Positions 44,449-55,397 of a stretch of 64,000 nt of DNA are shown here, piece after piece. Position 1 is the first letter of the stretch, and each line of letters begins with the position of its first letter. The stretch spans positions 124,001 through 188,000 of the forward strand of contig JALMLS010000484.1 in NCBI GenBank assembly GCA_038496445.1. The letters run 5' to 3'. The notes beneath the pieces were generated by a model. The model had not been told where the DNA came from. It did not search any database and saw only the letters and a list, made by a program, of their open reading frames with translations. The DNA is from Trichosphaerium sp. ATCC 40318 (taxonomy: Eukaryota > Discosea > Flabellinia > Trichosidae). A program made the position numbers and the translations under genes.

Positions 44449-46669
44449 TTATACGCAGTTGGATTCAGTTGCAATGTTTCCTTTGCATTCTTGGTATTTT
44501 TGAAGAGTTTGGTGGAGATCAGCAAGTACGCTTGGACTCGTGGTATTTATCAAGTTTTTCATCTAAAACGTTGAATTATGATCTTATGTTGTCATATTAT
44601 AATTAAAAAATAAGAAATACCTGGTATGGATCGCTATCAATATCATATAATTCTCTGAACTCAATGGATGTGTTAGACCATGTCCACGTGTGATCAAATT
44701 CTATGTAAACAAGATTGCTATTTTCGTTCAAGACACGCAAAGCACGCCAAGTGTTTGAAGACGGATCATCAATGTGCCTGTGTGGTAGTAAGAGTACAAT
44801 TATATGTATGGAAACTAACCGTCACCAACGCCTTTACCAAGTACACACTTTTTATCACCTACCGGCGATCTAGGTCCTTTACCGTTGTGACCATGGTAAG
44901 TGTTATCAGGTACCTATATTCTTGTCAAATACAGTTAAGCAGAAGCCATTGTAGTTTTGGAGTAAATGCTTTGTACCCATATATCTGCGTGGTCATTGTA
45001 CAAAGCTGCAATAGATTTAAACTCTATTAAAAAGTGTTTTCTCCACGCATTCGTATACTTTTGTTTTTCTTCAGGGTCAAAAGGCTTAAAGTACGGGTTT
45101 TCTTCGGAAATAAAGAACGGTGCAAGACTCTTTCCTAAACAAACGTAAGTTATTAAAAGCTGCTTGTGTTGTTTATAAGGCACCATCCATAAATTTTGGC
45201 TTTGCAACTCCAGCTAGATCGAGCATTGTTGGAGTAAAATCAACGTTGCCACTGACTTGCGGAATCTTGGAACCTGGCTTAATACCAGGACCGCGAACAA
45301 TGTAAGGGATACGGATATCAGTTTCATAAGGCTGTAGTTTGGATGTAGCCACGCGCCATTGACCTAGTTTATACCCCTAAGACTAAGATAAGAACTAAGT
45401 CGTAAAGACTCAAAAAGAAAAACAATTGGCGCGCACGTGATCACTTGAGTAAAATATGTATGTATCGTCAAGTACGTCTAGTTTTTCTAGTAGTTGAACC
45501 ACTGAGGATACTATTTCGTCTACAGATATAAGTGAGCTCCACCTATCCTTCATTTGCTGTTCTATCCATTGAGCTGCAAGGTCATTAAAAGGAGGGTTTT
45601 GTCTTATCATATGATGTTTGTCCGGAGAAGATGCATTCCAGTTCGGTGTTACTGGGTATGTCAAGTTTTCGAAAGGAGTGTTTTGAATCCAAGGTGCTGG
45701 GGTAGCAGGGAAGTGAGGTGCATGAGGACCAATATACGCGAAGAAAGGTTGACCTGTCGCGCTGTTAGAATGACAAAAACAAAGTGTTAAAAAGATAGTT
45801 GTGCCTGTTTTAACAATTTCGTTGATCCAAGAGAGAGACCTGTTTCCAAGTTGACTCGTTTGGTATGTCTCTGGCTTCATTTCTAAATGTTCTATATGTT
45901 TAGATCCGTTTGGGTACTTAACAAAGTATTTTTTTGAATAAAAGACATTGAAGTCACACGGAGAGTTTATCATTGTCATTCCAGCGTCTCTTTCCTTTCC
46001 ACAAAAGTACTCTGGCTGGTCGTTTGTAACTTTACCAAATACTCCTTTGAAGAAAATAATGTAAGGTTTAAACGGAAAAAGAGAAGGAAGAGTCGAATCG
46101 AAAAAGCGATGGAAAATTATAACTTGGAAATTTACATCGCTTTCTCTTTTTCTCACCTGTGGCGTAGCCTGCGCTTTCGAGAATACCGAACATACTTGCA
46201 GTTACATTGAATACATTGTCTTCAGCATTAATATGCATACAAGTACCATTGGGAGCGCCAATATTGTGGTAATAGCGCCCTTGTTGTTACAAGTTAAAAA
46301 AAAAAAACGGTTCTAACCGCGTGATCTTATCACGTGCCTGTAATAAATTCTGTTCGGGAAGGACAGCAAACTGGTGTCGCAACGAAAAAGTTCTCGAAGT
46401 ACGCTCCTTCATCAATCAACAGCTTTCTAGTTTCTGGCATCGCCTAAAGCTCATGTAAGCTAATCGTACTGTATTGTTGTAAAAAGGGACTTCAGTTGGT
46501 ACAATAATTATTAAGATCATACCGCAAGCGATCCTATATCCGTGTATTCACGTGGGTTTTCTCCAAGTTGAATATCTTGATCGTCGGTTAATATAAACAC
46601 GAAATTAGGTTGTTTCGCCGCTATAACCATAAAAACGGTAAACAAACATATCGTGTATACAAGTGTCAT
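44449..46669 (-). CDS. N-acetylglucosamine-6-sulfatase-like sulfatase
   Basis: ATG 46669 starts a signal peptide ([17 protein letters not shown]). The metal and active-site motifs appear in order: [14 protein letters not shown], then [12 protein letters not shown] (the Cys of CxPSR is converted to formylglycine), [59 protein letters not shown] and [13 protein letters not shown], with a C-terminal DSDPYQ...ECKG..ATESNCV typical of the GNS/heparan sulfatase branch. About 510 residues, nine or more exons. The intron after ITG begins with GC (GCACGTG), a GC-AG intron at 46337. A secreted or lysosomal enzyme that removes 6-sulfate from amino sugars; probably used on sulfated polysaccharide food. 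Confidence 0.9.
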
Positions 46670-47150
46670 TGTTTTGAACTTCTATCGAACAAAAAACGTG
46701 AGTGCACACTCCAACTTAAGTTTGAGAACTATAAGTCACTATCTTCCGTCACGTGACGTGGCTATGTTTAAGGAATTTTGACTTGTCAAATGCCACAGTC
46801 AAAAAAAAAGTAGATTTGGTTTCAACAAACTAAGTTCATCGTTGACTTTGATTCTCACCGTACTTCGTTTTATTCTCGTGAAATCATCTAAAGCATACTC
46901 GTTCGGCCGTTGCTTGCTCTGTTTTACTAACAACGTCTATTGACTATCACAGTGCTTGCTGTGATAGTCAACCAAAATGCGACTATCCGCTGAACGGTTC
47001 AAGAAACCTCACAATAGGATGCAAACATAAATAATAACTGCAAGTACATAGGGAATATTAAGTTCACAAGCTTATACAAGTTTCAAATGATAGCATACGC
47101 GCGTTGGATGAGTTCCTTATTTATTGATACAAAAGAAATGCAAGGCATTC
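46670..47150. other. 481-nt intergenic stretch with a perfect hairpin
   Basis: Sulfatase promoter side and 3' flank of the Roco/PARP gene. It contains CACGTGACGTG at about 46752 and the 13-bp-stem hairpin at 46940-46971. No gene. Confidence 0.5.
46940..46971. repeat. perfect 13-bp inverted repeat with 6-nt loop
   Basis: TTGACTATCACAG, loop TGCTTG, CTGTGATAGTCAA. It lies about 180 nt past the stop of the Roco/PARP gene and 270 nt upstream of the sulfatase ATG, so it may be part of a 3' end, a structured RNA element or a protein-binding palindrome. No T-run follows. Confidence 0.75.
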
Positions 47151-50100
47151 TTAAATCTCCAATACATCCTGGGCTTTATTCGTAATGGAAACTTTCTTGT
47201 ATTTTTTCTTTAGGTATCTTGCCTTTGATACGTCTCCTACAAATGTCCATTTAGCAGAGATACATGGTATACAACGAGCAAATAACTCTTACCACAAAAA
47301 ACAAGAATAGGCGTTTTGGCACATGTCTTGATTTTTCTTATACTTTTAATCAGCTTTTCTGCTGCACACTCATCTCCATCACCTTTTCGATATCTATTTG
47401 TGATAACACATAACCTGTTGTTACAGAATCCTTTGAACTTATCAATCCATGCTAAAACCTCAGATGATGACTTCATTACCAATACCTTTAGTATTTTCTT
47501 TAGGGCAATTAATACAGCATTTTGTCGTACCTCTGTTTTCTTTGGCCTTTTTTGTAGCATTTCCATTATCTTCTTGTTTTCAACCGACAGATTATCATCC
47601 ACCCACAAAATCAGACATTTAGCGTCCCTATACTTGCGTTCATACGAATTGATATTAGTACTGTCTATCGCCTTGTAATACACTAGGTATCTTGGCAGAA
47701 TCTAAGCAATTAAATGAGTACAAAAAGTGGTAGTTCAGGGTAAAACGCGAGAGGTGGTGGCTATGTACTTGGTTTTTTGAAAATACAATAATCTCATTTG
47801 CATCTATTTTATCGTCATTACCACATGGATAGCCGGTTGATTTAGTGAGGACATAGTGAGAATCATAGCCTTTCTAAAAAAAGACCATCAAAAGTAAGTA
47901 CATGAAAAAGGAGTTGTACCTTGCATTCTTTTCCAAGAAGGGTATTAGGAGTACCAGGTATAGGCTGCTCTGTTGCTGGATATGGATTTCCCATCATTAT
48001 CCAGGATATCAACATGCATGGATTCTCTTTTTTATCGCCCCACTCAGCATACTTCCTTCCTACCTCCAGTATTAGTACAAGAATACATTATTGTAACGTC
48101 ATATCTGTTGTAACCACGTACCACAATCAGGATATTGAGTGAAGTAAATACCGTCTCCTTGATTCAACGTTAGTTAAATTAAGTTGTTTTGTTGCTTTAC
48201 CATAGTATCCCGGATCTTTCTTGTTTGTATTTTCGTGTGGTTCTCTAAAGTTACCCCAAGCAATCTTAAAACTAGTATCCTACATATAATGTTAGGTTTA
48301 TTTTGTGAGCTAAAGAAAAGGATACCTCTGATGTGCCATGTAGTCCAGGTATGAGGTTTATTTGCTCATTGCCTGAAACACGCATCACATAGCTCTTCAA
48401 ATGATTCAAAGTTCTCTCTTGTGATTTACGTGTATTCTCATCACCATCACTATCACTCGCATCTAAGTCAATTAGATGTTGCTGTACACTTGATAATAGA
48501 CTTACTTGGTTTTTTAGATTGAAGTACTTTCTTCACAAATGTTTTGTATTGTTTTTCGAACTTGTCTTCAAGTTTTGGATTGTCTAGGAAGGCTATCTTC
48601 TCCAACTCATAAAAAGAATTACTATCAGTGCCCATGAATTTATAAAACATGTTGCTAGCTCTCAGATACTCATCATAACGTTCCTATACTGCTGTAAGCA
48701 CCTTGTCAAATACTTCAAAATCATGTGTACCTTGCTCTTTTCATTTTTTGTAAGATAGGTAATTCGTAACCCAGGATACTTTTGAGGTGTCTCCCAATTA
48801 CCCACTTTAAGGAACTTTTCGCCATGTACGCTACTCCAGAAGTTATGGGTATTGTGCTTCCCATGTTTGAGTACAGGAAATCCTTCTTTTAAATGACACG
48901 CAGTGACTATATGTTCTAATAATAGTCAGTTGTGTTTTGTATGCCAACTAGTTACACTCACTTGTTTTCTTGCACTTGTATGAATTACTTGTAACCTTAG
49001 TAAACTCTCCTAGTTGTATACTAACAGGACAGAGTGGAGTTGGCGCGATATCCAAGACTTTTAAGTAAGTACCAGCACATTCCTAAAAGTAGATCAACTT
49101 ACACTTCTACCATTTAGGTGTACCGTCCATGTCCATGGCGCTATGCCTCTTACAACCACTTTAATTGTAGAATCAACATAATATAAAACAATGAGATTAC
49201 CATAGAAATCAGAGAGTACAATCAAGTTTGAAAACAAACGGAAATCTTTGTTTTGGAACTCTATTTCTAACATTAGTATTCTCTTGTTTAAACAGTTTAT
49301 TAACGTACTCCTCAACCTTCTTTGTAGGTCATTAAACACCTCCACTGATAGATCTGTTGATAGGTATTCATATGCCAAAAACTTTGGAACACGTGGTACA
49401 AGCTCATATCGAGTAGGTAGCGACTATCACATTGTTAGTGTTGCTTGTATGGTATCAACGTACAATTGGTTTGTCTTTGTTTGGTTTAACTGTTTCTACA
49501 ACTTCACGTTCAACTTTAGAATCTGTCGTAGGTTTGAATGATAATATCTTCCAATCTGATGATTTTTTTAACAAACAAAACACTTGGGGTAGCAACCCTG
49601 GGTTCTTGTTCTTTGTTGCCTTAACTAGTACAATACTTTGCTCCTTTTGAGTCAAAGGTGGAATGTACAGCATATCTGCTTTGGGTAGTAGTGATATAAT
49701 AATGTATCCGTCAGCCCCATACACGACCTGACACAAATGGCTTAACAATGCTTAGTATTTTCAAAGCGAGTTACCTTTTCTTCGTCTGTCAAGCGAACAC
49801 AGAATGACATCTGTACCAAGAAGTTCATTACCTGTGTCACTTCACGTTTGCTACTTTTAGGAAATAGGCTTGAGATTCGAGATTTAACTTCTGAGTCAGT
49901 AAATACAGCGCCATGTCTATGAGTGCTGTTTTTAATTAATCTGTCCAGATGTTCTTTGGGCGCTAGAAAAGCACTCATGACACGAGATAGAATAGGAGGA
50001 TGCAAACACAGCATGTATGAAGACTAGGTGAACAACCAGTCAGTGTTTTACAGATGCTGTAATGCACTTACCTCATCAAACATAATACTACCAACCGAAT

Positions 50101-52354
50101 GAAGGTAGTTCAATGCAGCAACCAACTCTATTGGAGACATTTCCATATTGGGCTTATCTTTTATCAAGTCTAGGACCGTACGTCTATTACCAGTATATCA
50201 GCAATAGCACGGTTTTAAATCAAGCTTACATTGATATGATGTTTCCCTTTAGGGTATCCTTGTTTGTGCTTGTATTCTCAAGTGCCTTCTTTACAGTTGT
50301 ATATATTGTGGGTACTTTTGGGTATTGGGATCTCAAGTACTTGGCTTGACGCTCTAAAATCTTGGCAAGAGCGCTAGTTCCTAGTCAATCAAATCAGGAG
50401 AAATAACAAAGTATATAAAGGTACCCTCTAAGCATAAGTACTGTACTAATGACGATCCTATAGGAATCAAGGCTTGTCTATTGGACTTGATTTCTCCTAG
50501 AAAGATATCCAGTTTGGATCCAAATACAATCACCGAGTATAGCTTTGGATCTTGGTCATGTAGTATCTTACTTAAAACACTACACCAATATTGAAGGTGT
50601 TCCTGCTGCTCTTTGATTGATGTTGACAAGTCAATCTAAAAAGTTGATGAATGAAAAAGCAAACAAACATGACGTAGATGTCAATAGGAACTTACAACAA
50701 TGATATAAATAACAAGTTGCTTTGCTGCAAAGTACTGATGTAACCCTTTGTATTCTATCTGTCCAGCAAAGTCTAACACTGTGAATGATACACCATTGAA
50801 CCTAAAGCACATTAAATGTAAGGTAGACATAGTTTAAACGTACAACACATGCGAGGTATCAAAGCCGATTGTTGAGTCACATGTTTTATTTGTTTCCTTT
50901 GCCAATGTCCTCACTAGTGTTGTCTTACCTAATACATATATTTAGCAAACACAATTGACTTATAAATACCTGATCCTTCGTGGCCCACAACCATTATTTT
51001 GGCTTCCAATTGCTTTTTTATATTGTACTTTGAACGATTTACTCCATGAATAACTTGATGTGATACAGCATTTTCTTTGGCCTTGAGGCCATAGCAATAG
51101 ATATTTTTGAACTGTTGTATTTTTTTATCTGATAATGTATCCATATGTAAGGTTATCACACGTGCCCCTTTAAATTCACGTGCCATAGTTGTGACTATAA
51201 AGTGTTACAACAAAAGTAGAAAATCTTAAATGTTAGTTTAAGAGCAACGTACCATCGTGAAGTGATACCTCAGGATCTTTTTTACAAAGGTCATAGATAA
51301 ATACAATATCACAAGAACAGCCAGAAGAACATTTATCTTGATGCTCCTTAATATACTGTTTCATATCAGCATAAGCGCTTTTAGAATAAAATTCAAAAAA
51401 CTGTGAGTCAAGACAATAAAAAGGTACAAACATAGTATCTAGTATCTCGGGGCAACAAATCAATTTTCTAAGGTTGCTATGATTAGATTGCTCTTCAGAA
51501 CACACTTTCCCTAATATATATTCTTCGGTAGTGTCATCGATAGAGCAAGAGAATATTTTATCCACATTGTTAGAAAAGGCAACTTGATCTGGCTTTCCAG
51601 CAATACTTTTCTGGGTTTTACTACCTCCATCTAACTTCCCATCTTCTAAAACCCCACCAATGTATTTACGACCATCTGGCCAGTACTTTGCGCCAATACC
51701 ATTGGGAACACGGTTATGGAACTCTCCAATGTACTTGGTACCATCTTGATAATAGTAAACTCCAATGGACTTGTAAGGGCGCTCCTTAAATTGGCCTTTG
51801 TACTCGAGAGTTCCATCTTCCCTATATGTCTCTCCAACACCATCAAATTCCCTGCGTTTAAATTGACCTTTATACCTCAATGTACCATTCTTCCTATACA
51901 ACTTGCCAGTACACAACTTATCATCCTCAAAAGTACCAATATATTTGGTCCCATCTTCGTAATACAACTCACCTTCACCATGAAACTTAAACTCTCGAAA
52001 TTGGCCTTTGTATTGCAGCTTACCGTTCGGGTAAAACAACTCAGAAGTAAACTTACCACTATCAAATTGACCTTTGTAGCACAGACCATTCGACCAATGT
52101 ATGCCTCCATGAGTCTTTTTAGTGCTTGGCCATTGTTTACGGCCACCAGGACAATCGTCATGAAATGTGCGAATATGTAGTGTAAGTGTGCCTGTGCCAT
52201 GGAACAGATCATTCTCAAACTGACCTTCGTATGTCATGGAAATACCTCTTTTAAGAGTTCCAGTGCCATGATACTTGCCGCCCTCAACTTGACCTGTATA
52301 CACAGTATCACCTCTACGAATCTCCTCCATACCATTCAACACTTGTAAGTACAT
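47151..52354 (-). CDS. MORN-Roc-COR-PARP-receiver-like multidomain protein (Roco family)
   Basis: Multi-exon gene. Exon 1 (51236-52354) has about seven MORN repeats (YTGQVEGGKYHGTGTL, YKGQFREFKFHGEGELYYED). It splices in phase (donor GTACGT, acceptor TATAG) to VTTMAREFKGARVITLHM. A Roc GTPase follows: P-loop GHEGSGKTTLVRTL (split by an intron at about 50930-50970), switch I STIGFD, switch II FTVLDFAGQIEYKGLHQYF and G4-like FGSKLD. COR: ELVAALNYLHSVGSIMFDE (about 50060-50150), then LCLHPPILSRVMSAFLAPKE and later COR-B-like exons to 49100. PARP/ART fold: NLIPGLHGTS (His), DPGYYGDGIYFTQYPDCG (Tyr) and NEIIVFSKNQILPRYLV (Glu), so the H-Y-E triad is intact (47750-48410). Last, a receiver-like domain: AKCLILWVDDNLSVEN, LCVITNRYRKG, TPILVFCGDV, ending QDVLEI. 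Regulated ADP-ribosylation controlled by a GTPase switch is a sound inference. Confidence 0.82.
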
Positions 52355-52812
52355 TTAGAATTGAGATTTTCGAAAGAAAAACTGTTGGGTTTTTTCAAAG
52401 TCAAAACCTGTCAACGCAAAGATAGAACGTTTATGATCGTCATTCAGACTTACCACTAGCAGTGCTGTCAGTTTTAGCCATATTTCAATCCGTGGCGAAG
52501 CGTTACCAGCGATAAACCGGTTTAGCGTTTCAAAAAATGCCGTTAGGCCTAGTGGTAGCGTAGTAAAGGTTCTGGTTCGTATGATCGCGTTTTCGAGGGC
52601 TAAAACAAACAAAAAGTTAGTACGAAATGTAGCAAACCAGAAACCCAAAAAAAACCACTATTACGCGGAGAGAAGTAACAATACAATACAATACTCACTA
52701 AAAGCTTGTCTGTTTGTATAATTAATGCAAAAAGACGTCGTACTCGCTTTAGTTCAATGTAAGTAGTTGGTAGAAGACGTGAAAAGCGAATGTGTTTATT
52801 TAGGTTGACCAC
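52355..52812 (-). CDS. unknown protein, or N-terminal exons of the Roco/PARP gene
   Basis: ATG 52812 gives MVNLNKHIRFSRLLPTTYIE and RVRRLFALIIQTDKLL. An intron (about 52605-52690) joins LENAIIRTRTFTTLPLGLTA, FFETLNRFIAGNASPRIEIW and LKLTALLVVSLNDDHKRSIF. The frame ends at TAA 52355-52357, immediately before the first ATG of the Roco/PARP frame (52352-52354), a zero-base gap that is odd for two eukaryotic genes. A splice from GTTTTG (about 52406) to the TACAAG acceptor at about 52343 would instead fuse this helical segment in frame to MORN repeat 1. I favour the fusion slightly but keep the units apart. The family is not recognised; the sequence is a helical, conserved-looking domain. Confidence 0.5.
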
Positions 52813-53082
52813 AAGCTTGTTTTTCGATATCGCTAACTTTTTTCTATTTTTAGCGAAAGTTCGGGTTCGCTCATTTGAAGTTTGAAGTCATTCAAAGAAG
52901 AATAGTCGTTCTCCTAATTACCTCCTTGGTCATATCTCACCGCTCACGTAAAGGTTTACCTTAACCATCTGAGCGAAGATCATTTCAAATATCATGGAAA
53001 GTAGAACATGTCAAACTCTAAAATTTATTGAAATCACAACTTTAGTACTTCTCTACAACCAGGTTCAATTTGAAGAAATTTT

Positions 53083-55060
53083 TTATGAGCTATCTTGACC
53101 GACAAGCTTTGTGAAACCAGAAGGTTGATTGGTATGATAACTATAAATAGTGACAGCAAATGAATCAACTTCACTTGCTTTAACTTCACGCTTTCCAGGA
53201 TCTTTTACATTGATAGCATGCTCTTTAGCACCTTTTTCCATTAATGGCACATAGTGATTTTTCATCAAGTCTAGTAGCTTGACAAACTGCGTACCAAAAG
53301 TCTTATGCATAAAATACGATCCGTTCTTAAACACTATGTTAGATTTATTGATTTTGTTAGTAATGTTTTTTGCGTACTTGTAAGAAGATTTCGAGAATAC
53401 TGGCTGTCATGTTCTGTGGATCCATGTTAAGTAGTCTGGCAACCCAAGTCCACATGTTTTTCGTGGAATGAGGGTGATAGTTACCAAAAGACAATACAGA
53501 AAAAGCTGTAAATACAGCTATAGTCCCCTTCATTCTTAGCTTGTACTTAGCCAAAGATTCACCTTTTTTATATTTTAGGTCCTTTGTCTTATATTCGTCA
53601 ATTGGTTTGTTACCAACACTACAAGAAGTTAAACAATTGTAATATCCAATACACTAAAAAATAGTAGCCGCCAGTCATAAACAGATACACTAGTAACTAA
53701 AGACTCTACTAGGTGCTACTTTTAACAGTGAAATACAATGTCTTAAATACAAATAACTAAACGTACTTGGGTGGATACATCGGTACTGTGTACGGACACG
53801 ATTCATAAAAAGCGCCCATCATCACCTTTGAAAAGAATGGTACTTTTTCTTTGACTTGCTGACATACGAGTAATGCTGCTGCCCCATAAGCAAATGCATA
53901 TTCTGGTTTTGTTGAACAGAGAAAAGCTCCCTTTGAAATACAAGCAGTGCATATTCTATAAACTGTCGAACGAAGAAGCTCTTCGTCTACACTTGCTTCT
54001 TGCAGTATCTTTACAAAAGCACTAGCAGCTTGCTTAACACGATCAAGTGTTAAATGGATCATTGAAAAGATAGTCAAGGTAGCACATAGTAGTTTTCTTC
54101 TTCTTATGTCCTTTCTTGCTTTCAAAGTGGCGTCACTTTGTTCGCACTTTAAAAAATACTCCCGACAAACTTTCCATTGGCGTATAGCACCAACTGGGAT
54201 AATATTCTAGCGGTAGAAGGGTTAGCTAGGCGTAGGTTATGTTTCTCAATCCACGTGATGGAAGGCTTAAAAAGTAGACATACCTTTAAGGTTTTTAGTT
54301 GAGATTTGCTATCATACAGGTTAGTACGTAAAGCAGGAAATAAACAGGCATTGGTACATTTTAATGAGTTGATCTCGGTTTGTTTTGTAAGCTTCCACTT
54401 TTTTGGCTTCCACATGAGCTTTATACTGAGCTTCTTTGAGCTCATGCTGCTGGCGAAGCTGCTCATTATGCTTTTGCTGAGCTTGTAAATGAGCTTTGTA
54501 TTGTACTTCTTTAAGCTCACGCTCCTCACTAGCTCGCCTTTGAGCATTCTCCTATACAGCAATTACCAAAAGTACCGTGTGGTAAAATCGTACTAAATAC
54601 TCTCTCTGGAATTCTTCGCACACGTTGTCTATAAAAGCACGAATCTTCTCTCTTCGTCGTGCAACCTTTTCAGCAATCAATTGCTCTTCTTAACGAATAC
54701 CACTTTAATAAACCGTCACCATAGACAAGAAGTGACTTACCACGTGCAATTGCTGCGCGATCAAAACGAAAAGGAAGGAGGTGGGTATTAGGAGCTACAA
54801 CCAAGTCCTTCAATAGTGTTAAAACGTGTACTAGAAACAGAAAAACAAATTCTCTTTTCATACATTCGATCTTAACTTTTCAATCGCTTCATTCATCTCT
54901 TTAGATAGTTCCATACTTCTCATTTTCAAAGGTTCCGCCTACACTCAATGGTGATTAAGAGTCTTTTCAGTCGGTTTTCAAACAATAAATTGCGTACACT
55001 TTCACGTCTCGCCTTCTCTTCTTTGGTAACCGTCACGGGGTAGTAAGACAAAGGATCCAT
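53083..55060 (-). CDS. GLE1: GLE1-like mRNA export factor
   Basis: ATG 55060 (MDPLSYYPVTVTKEEKARRE). Exons at 54900-54960 and 54370-54700 encode a long coiled coil rich in Glu, Gln and Lys (EEQLIAEKVARRREKIRAF; EERELKEVQYKAHLQAQQKH). From 54130 to 53083 comes the helical GLE1 C-terminal domain: ATLTIFSMIHLTLDRVKQAA, FFSKVMMGAFYESCPYTVPM then YPPK, LAKYKLRMKGTIAVFTAFSV, HSTKNMWTWVARLLNMDPQN and FVKLLDLMKNHYVPLMEK, ending HTNQPSGFTKLVGQDSS. This order is that of GLE1, which binds IP6 and activates the DEAD-box helicase DBP5 at the nuclear pore. It is a shorter protein than in animals. Intron ends in the coiled-coil part are approximate. Confidence 0.88.
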
Positions 55061-55397
55061 TGTAATAAACAAAAGCGTATGAAAGAGTGTTTTCAATCAA
55101 GTATGAAAGACTTGCCTTGACTGTTTTTTTGAGTTTGTCTAGTCAATCTACAGCGTAATTGATAAACAAGACCAGCGAAGTGCAAGCAACCCTTAAGTTA
55201 GCTAGACACAACCTTGCTGGTATTTAAGTGGTTACAAGATTGAAATAGCGCTGAGAAAATGAGTGATTGAAAAATGATTGCAAAAATAGTGAAAAATGAT
55301 TGAAATACAGCGTGATTGAAATAATTGTGAGTGATATGATATATCATTAACTAGCTGTCCTTTTTTTATTGTTTTTCTTTTCAGCGATAATTCAATA
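55061..55397. other. 337-nt intergenic gap with a degenerate TGATTGAAA repeat
   Basis: Between 55255 and 55335 the unit GTGATTGAAA(A) recurs about five times in imperfect form. No gene is seen. Confidence 0.5.

Noticed and set aside
45554-45790. Cys/Arg-rich plus-strand open frame
   Set aside because: Antisense to a conserved sulfatase exon ([15 protein letters not shown] region).
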